Both the position numbers and the translations under genes were made by a program. Below, piece after piece: positions 1 to 4,908 of a stretch of 6,847 nt of DNA. Positions within the stretch are counted from its first letter, which is position 1, and each line of letters starts with the position of its first letter. This stretch comes from Eudoraea sp. (GTDB lineage Bacteria > Bacteroidota > Bacteroidia > Flavobacteriales > Flavobacteriaceae), in NCBI GenBank assembly GCA_024642325.1, contig JAHEBI010000004.1, positions 14,919 to 21,765 on the forward strand. The letters are read 5' to 3'. Under the pieces are notes generated by a model that saw only the letters and a list, made by a program, of their open reading frames with translations, had not been told where the DNA came from and made no database searches.

Positions 1-164
1 AAACGCACTCCCCTTGGAATAGTTTTTATTTGATACTGCGGGGCACGGATAACAATGGTGTCAATTTTTGTAGTATCAATTGCGGCAGCTGTCGGTATGC
101 TATCCTGAAGATAAATATAATTAACAGATAAAAATAAGAGCCAAAATAATAAACTTCTTGACAT
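1..164 (-). CDS. N-terminal part of a probable secreted/envelope protein (runs off the left edge)
   Basis: Only the first 54 codons are in the window; the frame is open from the ATG at 162-164 to position 1. The N-terminus MSRSLLFWLLFLSVNYIYLQ is short, weakly basic and then strongly hydrophobic, which fits a Sec signal peptide or membrane anchor. A Thr/Asp/Ile-rich stretch follows (DTTKIDTIVIRAPQYQ), typical of the start of a mature exported protein. The ATG lies 9 nt after the dxs stop codon, and a purine-rich TAGGAA just upstream of it may serve as ribosome binding site, so the gene is probably co-transcribed with dxs. From memory, flavobacterial dxs genes are often followed by an exported DUF3078 protein. 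That identity is only a guess here, because the diagnostic part lies outside the window. Confidence 0.7.
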   Translation of the reverse strand, partial: MSRSLLFWLLFLSVNYIYLQDSIPTAAAIDTTKIDTIVIRAPQYQIKTIPRGVR

Positions 165-173
165 TACTGATTC

Positions 174-1937
174 CTATAATATTTCTAAGATTCGTTTTTT
201 AATAGACTGCGCGTCAATATGCGCCTTTTTATGTAATTGTTCTATCGTACCATGCTCCAGGAAAACATCATCTATTCCAAATATTGAAATGGGGACCGGC
301 TTATTTAAAGAATTTGCGAATTCTAGAATGGCACTTCCAAATCCCCCAATTTTACAACCATCTTCTACCGTGATAATATGATCATAAGTGTCAAAAATGG
401 AATGTAACATTTTCTCATCCAGAGGCTTAACAAACCGCATATTATAGTGGCCTATTTTACCCGGCAAATTCAGAGCCCTGATAAGCCCGGCAATAGAATT
501 CCCGATGTGGCCTACGGATAGTACGGCAATTTTATTTCCTTTGACCAATTCTTCAGAGGCACCAATTTCTATTTTTTGGAAAGGTCGTTTCCAATCAGTG
601 GTAGTAGCTTGTCCCCTGGGGTAGCGGATAGCAATAGGTCCGGAAAGCTCTATTTGAATAGTAAACATTATATTTCGGAGATCAGCTTCATTCATTGGGG
701 AAAAGATAATGAGATTCGGAATACACCGCAGATAGGCTAAATCAAAAACACCGTGATGTGTAGCGCCGTCTTGCCCCACAATCCCTGATCTGTCCAGAAA
801 GAAGGCTACCGGGAGGTTCTGTAAAGCTACATCGTGAATTAGCTGATCGTAAGCCCTTTGTAAAAAAGTAGAATAAATGGCGCAAAATGGAAGTAGTCCT
901 TCGGTAGCCATCCCAGCTGCCATGGTGACCGCATGTTGCTCGGCGATACCAACATCAAATGCTCTTTCAGGGATTTGCTCCATCATAAATTTTAAGGAAC
1001 TTCCTGTGGGCATGGCGGGAGTTATGCCTATTATATTTTTATTTTTTAATGCAAGTTCTACAAGGGTTTGCCCAAACACATCCTGATATTTAGGCGGTTT
1101 ATTTTCAGCTTTTACGGCTAGCAAATCGCCAGTCTGAATATTAAATTTACCCGGGGCATGATAGGTAACCTGATTTTCCTCTGCCTTTTTTAAACCTTTC
1201 CCCTTAGTGGTAATGATATGAAGCAACTTGGGACCCTTAACTGCTTTCAACCGTTCTAATTCTTGTATAAGAACATCCGTATCATGACCATCTATTGGCC
1301 CTGTATAATCAAAGTTCAGGCATTCAAAAATATTTTCATCTTTTGCCGTACCCCTTTTTACATTAGTCAGATATTTTTTGAGGGCACCCACGCTGGGATC
1401 AATGCCAATGGCGTTATCATTAAGTATAATAAGGATATTAGTATTCGTAACTCCTGCATGGTTTAATCCTTCAAAAGCCATTCCGCTTGCAATAGATGCA
1501 TCACCAATCACGGCAATATGTTGTCTGTTATCTTCACCTTTTAATTGTGAGGCAAGGGCCATACCCAGAATAGCGGAAATGGAGGTGGAACTGTGTCCCG
1601 TACCAAAGGGGTCGTACTCGCTTTCACTTCTTTTTGGAAACCCGCTAATTCCACCAAGCTCCCTATTGGTATCAAAGACTTGTTTTCGTCCTGTGATAAT
1701 TTTATGACCATATGCCTGGTGTCCAACATCCCAGATTAGCCTGTCATAAGGGGTATTAAATACGTAGTGTATGGCCAAAGTTAATTCTACCACACCCAGG
1801 CTGGCACCCAAATGCCCTTCTTTGACAGCCACTATATCTATGATAAATTTTCGCAATTCTTTGGCAAGAATAGGCAATTCACTCGGCTTCAGTTTGCGCA
1901 GATCAGAGGGATAGTTAATGGTATTCAATAGTTCCAT
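174..1937 (-). CDS. dxs: 1-deoxy-D-xylulose-5-phosphate synthase
   Basis: Cytosolic thiamine-diphosphate enzyme that condenses pyruvate with glyceraldehyde 3-phosphate to DXP, the first step of the MEP isoprenoid pathway. Numbering from the ATG at 1937 (587 residues): GHLGAS at 41-46 and GHQAYG at 72-77 carry cofactor/substrate histidines, GDAS at 145-148 and NDNAIGID at 173-180 form the ThDP/Mg site, GPIDGHD follows near 213-219, IAEQHA at 331-336 holds the catalytic glutamate (E333), and DRSG, QDGATHHG and RYPRG lie at about 382-442, before the C-terminal transketolase-like domain. E. coli DXS has about 620 residues; the difference is mostly a shortened loop between the NDN motif and GPIDGHD. 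An upstream in-frame TTG at 1949 is rejected because it lies inside the promoter -7 element and the family usually starts near MELLNTINYPSDLR. The gene is divergent from tadA and followed by a co-directional exported-protein gene. Confidence 0.97.
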   Translation of the reverse strand: MELLNTINYPSDLRKLKPSELPILAKELRKFIIDIVAVKEGHLGASLGVVELTLAIHYVFNTPYDRLIWDVGHQAYGHKIITGRKQVFDTNRELGGISGFPKRSESEYDPFGTGHSSTSISAILGMALASQLKGEDNRQHIAVIGDASIASGMAFEGLNHAGVTNTNILIILNDNAIGIDPSVGALKKYLTNVKRGTAKDENIFECLNFDYTGPIDGHDTDVLIQELERLKAVKGPKLLHIITTKGKGLKKAEENQVTYHAPGKFNIQTGDLLAVKAENKPPKYQDVFGQTLVELALKNKNIIGITPAMPTGSSLKFMMEQIPERAFDVGIAEQHAVTMAAGMATEGLLPFCAIYSTFLQRAYDQLIHDVALQNLPVAFFLDRSGIVGQDGATHHGVFDLAYLRCIPNLIIFSPMNEADLRNIMFTIQIELSGPIAIRYPRGQATTTDWKRPFQKIEIGASEELVKGNKIAVLSVGHIGNSIAGLIRALNLPGKIGHYNMRFVKPLDEKMLHSIFDTYDHIITVEDGCKIGGFGSAILEFANSLNKPVPISIFGIDDVFLEHGTIEQLHKKAHIDAQSIKKRILEIL

Positions 1938-1946
1938 AAGAAGTTG

Positions 1947-1954
1947 CAAATGTA
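1947..1954 (-). promoter_or_regulatory. dxs promoter, -7 element TACATTTG
   Basis: On the minus strand this is an exact match to the Bacteroidota -7 consensus TAnnTTTG. It ends 9 nt before the dxs ATG, so transcription should begin about 1-6 nt upstream of the start codon. No clear TTG -33 element is found at the expected 19-21 nt spacing (around 1974-1978). The same octamer lies upstream of aspS. Confidence 0.55.
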
Positions 1955-1967
1955 CATTAATTCATTT

Positions 1968-1998
1968 TTTGTTATAACCACATCTATTGCTAATATTG
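1968..1998 (+). promoter_or_regulatory. tadA promoter, TTTG-N19-TAATATTG
   Basis: A -33 element TTTG at 1968-1971 and a -7 element TAATATTG at 1991-1998 are separated by 19 nt, matching the Bacteroidota pattern TTTG-N19/21-TAnnTTTG with one mismatch. The -7 element ends 7 nt before the tadA ATG, so a leaderless or nearly leaderless mRNA is predicted. Confidence 0.55.
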
Positions 1999-2005
1999 CA
2001 GTATT

Positions 2006-2461
2006 ATGTCTATTGATTTTAAATTTGATGATGCCTATTTTATGCAAAGGGCCTTGCTGGAAGCGGAAACAGCTTTTGAGAAGGGTGAAGTTCCTATTGG
2101 GGCAATAATTGTAGTACAAGACAGAATAATTGCCAGAGCCCATAATTTAACCGAGCAACTTAATGATGTAACGGCACATGCCGAAATGCAGGCAATAACG
2201 GCAGCCGCCAATTTTTTGGGTGGAAAATATCTGAATAATTGCACCTTGTATGTAACCCTGGAACCTTGTCAAATGTGTGCGGGTGCACTTTTTTGGAGTC
2301 AGATTCCCAGAATTGTTTTTGGAGCTTATGATCCTCAGCGGGGATTTTCTGCCTTAGGGGGGCAATTACATCCTAAAGCTACCGTATACGGGGGTATTTT
2401 GGAAGAGGAGTGTGCAGAATTAATAAAACGGTTTTTTATACAGAAACGAAGGTTGAATTAG
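2006..2461 (+). CDS. tadA: tRNA-specific adenosine deaminase (nucleoside deaminase family)
   Basis: Predicted zinc-dependent deaminase that converts adenosine 34 to inosine in the anticodon of tRNA-Arg(ACG), allowing wobble decoding; cytosolic homodimer. The 151-residue protein is of normal length. It shows the cytidine-deaminase-fold signatures: HAE at 58-60 (zinc ligand H58, proton-shuttle E60) and PCQMC at 87-91 (zinc ligands C88 and C91). AHN at 45-47 corresponds to the nucleoside-contacting Asn region, and GEVPIGA near 27-33 is the usual first strand. The ATG at 2006 gives the expected N-terminus; the next in-frame ATG (2042) would remove part of helix 1. The gene is divergent from dxs and convergent with the cold-shock gene, so it is probably monocistronic. 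A guanine or other nucleoside deaminase is the alternative, but the LEPCQMCAGA sequence and length favour TadA. Confidence 0.93.
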   Translation: MSIDFKFDDAYFMQRALLEAETAFEKGEVPIGAIIVVQDRIIARAHNLTEQLNDVTAHAEMQAITAAANFLGGKYLNNCTLYVTLEPCQMCAGALFWSQIPRIVFGAYDPQRGFSALGGQLHPKATVYGGILEEECAELIKRFFIQKRRLN

Positions 2462-2470
2462 GAACAAAAA

Positions 2471-2495
2471 AATCCCCGATATTTGATCGGGGATT
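2471..2495 (-). terminator. Intrinsic terminator of the cold-shock gene, probably bidirectional
   Basis: A perfect 10-bp inverted repeat AATCCCCGAT / ATCGGGGATT encloses a 5-nt loop (ATTTG). On the minus strand the stem runs into seven consecutive T residues (complement of 2466-2472), giving a textbook rho-independent terminator 23 nt after the cold-shock stop codon. On the plus strand the stem starts 10 nt after the tadA stop and is followed only by a weak T-containing tract (TTGTTCAATT), so it may also end tadA transcripts, less efficiently. Confidence 0.9.
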
Positions 2496-2518
2496 GTTCA
2501 ATTCAAAATAAAATATTT

Positions 2519-2713
2519 TTATCCGATTACTTGCACTTGTGCCGCAACCATGCCCTTTCTTCCTTCTTCTTCTTGGTATTCTACTTTGTCGCCTTCGTTT
2601 AATTCCACTCCGTTCAATGCTGTGGCATGAACAAAGATGTCCTTCCCGGTGTCGTCGTTGGTAATGAACCCGTATCCTTTGGATTCATTGAAAAATTTTA
2701 CAGTTCCTGTCAT
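2519..2713 (-). CDS. Cold-shock protein (CspA family)
   Basis: Single cold-shock domain of 64 residues, a five-stranded beta-barrel that binds single-stranded RNA and DNA and acts as an RNA chaperone and antiterminator, in the cytosol. RNP1 is seen as KGYGFI at 12-17 and RNP2 as DIFVHA at 25-30, with the aromatic residues F8, Y14, F16, F27 and H29 of the binding face. The length matches flavobacterial Csp proteins. The ATG at 2711-2713 gives the canonical MTGTVKFF start. The region before the start is almost pure A/T without a Shine-Dalgarno sequence. A candidate promoter at 2799-2806 implies a leader of about 80 nt, as expected for temperature-responsive csp mRNAs, although not every family member is cold-induced. 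It is the last gene of the minus-strand cluster and ends at the hairpin 2471-2495. I cannot choose among csp paralogue names. Confidence 0.96.
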   Translation of the reverse strand: MTGTVKFFNESKGYGFITNDDTGKDIFVHATALNGVELNEGDKVEYQEEEGRKGMVAAQVQVIG

Positions 2714-2798
2714 TAAAATAAGTATTAAAATAAAAAAATTACGTTACGAAAGTATGATTTTTTGCGCATACCTCTTTAAAGAAATGGTAAAATTCGAC

Positions 2799-2806
2799 CA
2801 AATTTA
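2799..2806 (-). promoter_or_regulatory. Candidate cold-shock gene promoter, -7 element TAAATTTG
   Basis: On the minus strand this exactly matches TAnnTTTG. It overlaps the TAA stop codon of the upstream 87-residue protein gene (2804-2806) and predicts an untranslated leader of about 80 nt. No TTG/TTTG is visible at the expected -33 spacing, so the assignment rests on the -7 element and the position. Confidence 0.4.
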
Positions 2807-3067
2807 TTGATTTTCAGGCTTTTTCGGAAGTTTGCCTTGCATTTTCAGAATATTTTCTTCAGTGAGCATATAATCCTTTACTTTCCTGGTTTTGCTCTCC
2901 TTTATAAGAAATAAGGGCATTGCTACTAAAAACAAGCCTACTGTACCAAATCCAATACATTTGTTGGCGATTTGTGAATCTGCTTCCCCGAGTGAAAAAC
3001 CATAAATTATGGCCCCCAGAGATGCTACTACGACTAAGACTATTATATGTTTGAGCTTAATTTGCAT
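2804..3067 (-). CDS. Small two-helix membrane protein, function unknown
   Basis: 87 residues. Two hydrophobic segments are visible, about residues 7-25 (IIVLVVVASLGAIIYGF) and 37-55 (CIGFGTVGLFLVAMPLFLI), joined by a short polar loop (SLGEADSQIANK). A charged C-terminal tail of about 32 residues follows, with the motif DYMLTEENILKM and a Lys/Pro-rich end. By the positive-inside rule (K-rich N-terminus, KESKTRKVK after helix 2) both ends should be cytosolic. The ATG at 3065-3067 lies 11 nt inside the end of the upstream ClC gene, so translation is probably coupled to it. I do not recognise a named family; the overlap suggests, but does not show, a link with the ClC protein. Its stop codon overlaps the candidate cold-shock promoter. 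Confidence 0.85.
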   Translation of the reverse strand: MQIKLKHIIVLVVVASLGAIIYGFSLGEADSQIANKCIGFGTVGLFLVAMPLFLIKESKTRKVKDYMLTEENILKMQGKLPKKPENQ

Positions 3068-4853
3068 CCTCTTTGGTAAAGTTAATCAACTTCCTTCTAT
3101 AGGCGGTAAGTAACTTGGATTTTGAGATGAATCCCAGATATTTCCCATCTTTAATAACCGGCAGGTTCCAGGCACTGCTATCCTGAAATTTGCGCATTAC
3201 TTCCTGCATAGAATCTGTTTCATAAAATATAAGTTCCGGGGCATTGTGCATAAAGGATTCAACCCTTATTTTATCGTGGATAGATGTGTCAAACATGAAT
3301 TCCCTTATATCATCTAATAATACGATCCCCACAAGCGCATCCTTAGCATCTATAACCGGAAATATATTGCGTGTAGATTTTGCGACCACCTGGTAAACCA
3401 TTTCACCCAAAGTCATATCCTGTTTAATGGGCTTAAAATTTTGTTCAATAATCTCATCAAGGTGCATTAATGTAAGTACAGTTTGATCCTTGTTATGTGT
3501 GATCAGGGCACCTTGTTCTGCTAATTCACGTGTATAAATCGAATAATCAATTGCATTTTTGGTCAGAAGAAATGAAATGGCTGCAGTAATCATTAACGGA
3601 ACAAAAAGTTCGTAGCCTCCGGTTATTTCGGCAATTAAGAAAATGGCCGTCAATGGTGCGTGCAGAACACCGGCAATGAGCCCGGCCATTCCAATTAAAG
3701 TAAAATTACTTTCATTTACATAAAGCCCCAGCCCCAAATTATTGATCACCTTTGCCACTACATTCCCCAATGCACTTCCCATGACCATAGTTGGTATAAA
3801 TATACCCCCTGCACCCCCTGCTGCAAATGTCGTGGTCATGGCAACGGCTTTAAAAATTGTGATTCCGAAAAGCAGCGCTATTGCCACCCAAATATTGCTG
3901 GTATAGTCATCAAAAGGTGTTTTACCCAAAGCCTCAATATGTTCTCCATGCAAAAGTTTATTAATAAAACCAAAACCTTCACCATAGAGTGGTGGAATAA
4001 AATAAAGCATGATTCCAATGGCTAATCCACCAACCAGGAGTTTATATTTTGGACTTTTGAATCTTTCAAAAAAAGTCAATATTGCAAAATACATCTTAGT
4101 AAAATAGATAGATGCAATAGCCGTCCCCACACCCAATACCACATAGAAAAATGTGTCTTTTATCTCGAACTTTTCTGTTATTGAAAAACTGAATAAAGAT
4201 TCATCTCCCAGAAAAAAATAAGAGGTAAGAACCCCCGAAATGGAAGCCAGCAATAGAGGAAGCATAGAAATCATGGTGAGATCAAGACTAAAAACTTCCA
4301 CAGCAAAAATAATAGCCGCAATAGGGGATTGGAAAATGGATGCTATAGCCCCGGCAGAGGCACAGGCAATAAGAAGCGATCTTGTTTTTGCATTGATATG
4401 CAACAACCTTGCAACATTAGAACTTATGGCCGCACCCGAAGCAACGGCAGGGCCTAAAAGCCCAACAGATCCCCCAAAACCAACTGTTAAAGGGGCTGTC
4501 ACCAAAGGTAAAAATATCTTCTTTGCGCTTATTAACCCTTTCTTTTTGGACAAGGCGAACAGGATAGAAGAAATGGCGTGCTCTAATTTTTCCTTATGAA
4601 CAAACTTAACATATAAATAAACAAGTGTAAGGCCTATAATTGGGGTTACAAAATACAGCTGATAATTTGAAAAGACTATCCCTTTTTCTAAAAGAGATTC
4701 AATAAAATAAGTAATGTTTTTAAGTGTTACTGCGGCAAGTCCGGCTAAAAACCCCACCACCACACTCATTAGCTGAGTAAAGGTTTTATTGGAGATATTT
4801 TTGTATCTCCACCTCAGAAACCTGGTAAATAAGGTCGTTATTTGGCTGGGCAT
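3057..4853 (-). CDS. ClC-family anion channel/transporter with C-terminal CBS pair, divergent gating motifs
   Basis: 598 residues: a ClC membrane domain (about 25-440) and two cytosolic CBS domains (about 474-525 and 533-590), which in the family bind adenine nucleotides and modulate gating. Clear ClC features are GGSVGLLGP at 127-135 (the GREGP region), SPIAAIIFAVEVF near 176-188, AAGGAGGIFIP at 344-354 (the conserved GxFxP anion motif), GLIAGVLHAPLTAI near 391-404, and YSIYTRELAEQG at 437-448, the area of the central anion-site tyrosine. Three divergences stand out: the external gating glutamate is Leu133, the internal proton-glutamate position appears to be Val187, and the GSGIP-type motif reads EHAIS at 91-95. 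This argues against ordinary chloride/proton exchange and for an uncoupled conductance or a divergent substrate. The start ATG lies 55 nt after aspS without a convincing promoter, so read-through from aspS is likely. The 3' end overlaps the 87-residue protein gene by 11 nt. Confidence 0.93.
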   Translation of the reverse strand: MPSQITTLFTRFLRWRYKNISNKTFTQLMSVVVGFLAGLAAVTLKNITYFIESLLEKGIVFSNYQLYFVTPIIGLTLVYLYVKFVHKEKLEHAISSILFALSKKKGLISAKKIFLPLVTAPLTVGFGGSVGLLGPAVASGAAISSNVARLLHINAKTRSLLIACASAGAIASIFQSPIAAIIFAVEVFSLDLTMISMLPLLLASISGVLTSYFFLGDESLFSFSITEKFEIKDTFFYVVLGVGTAIASIYFTKMYFAILTFFERFKSPKYKLLVGGLAIGIMLYFIPPLYGEGFGFINKLLHGEHIEALGKTPFDDYTSNIWVAIALLFGITIFKAVAMTTTFAAGGAGGIFIPTMVMGSALGNVVAKVINNLGLGLYVNESNFTLIGMAGLIAGVLHAPLTAIFLIAEITGGYELFVPLMITAAISFLLTKNAIDYSIYTRELAEQGALITHNKDQTVLTLMHLDEIIEQNFKPIKQDMTLGEMVYQVVAKSTRNIFPVIDAKDALVGIVLLDDIREFMFDTSIHDKIRVESFMHNAPELIFYETDSMQEVMRKFQDSSAWNLPVIKDGKYLGFISKSKLLTAYRRKLINFTKEDAN

Positions 4854-4908
4854 TGTGTGCTTATACGTTTAAAGGTATTAAAAAATGCCGCATTTTAGGA
4901 GATTGATA

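Noticed and set aside
877..1466. Two short plus-strand open frames (877-1086 and 1263-1466) opposite dxs
   Set aside because: Both lie antisense within DXS coding sequence and have no support as genes.
1378..1707. 109-codon plus-strand open frame opposite dxs
   Set aside because: It lies wholly antisense to conserved DXS active-site sequence, and its translation resembles no known domain. It is a shadow of dxs.
1925..2143. 72-codon minus-strand frame across the dxs-tadA intergenic region
   Set aside because: It overlaps both tadA and the start of dxs in another frame and would run through both predicted promoters.
2747..2754. TACTTTCG on the minus strand as an alternative cold-shock gene promoter
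   Set aside because: One mismatch to TAnnTTTG and no TTG at the -33 spacing; the exact match at 2799-2806 is preferred, although this one would give a shorter leader.
4240..4599. 119-codon plus-strand open frame opposite the ClC gene
   Set aside because: It is antisense to the conserved GLLGP and SPIAA segments of the ClC gene; no start signals or recognisable protein features.
4870..4877. TACCTTTA on the minus strand upstream of the ClC gene, a near-match to TAnnTTTG
   Set aside because: One mismatch at the important final G and no -33 element at the right distance; read-through from aspS explains expression without it.
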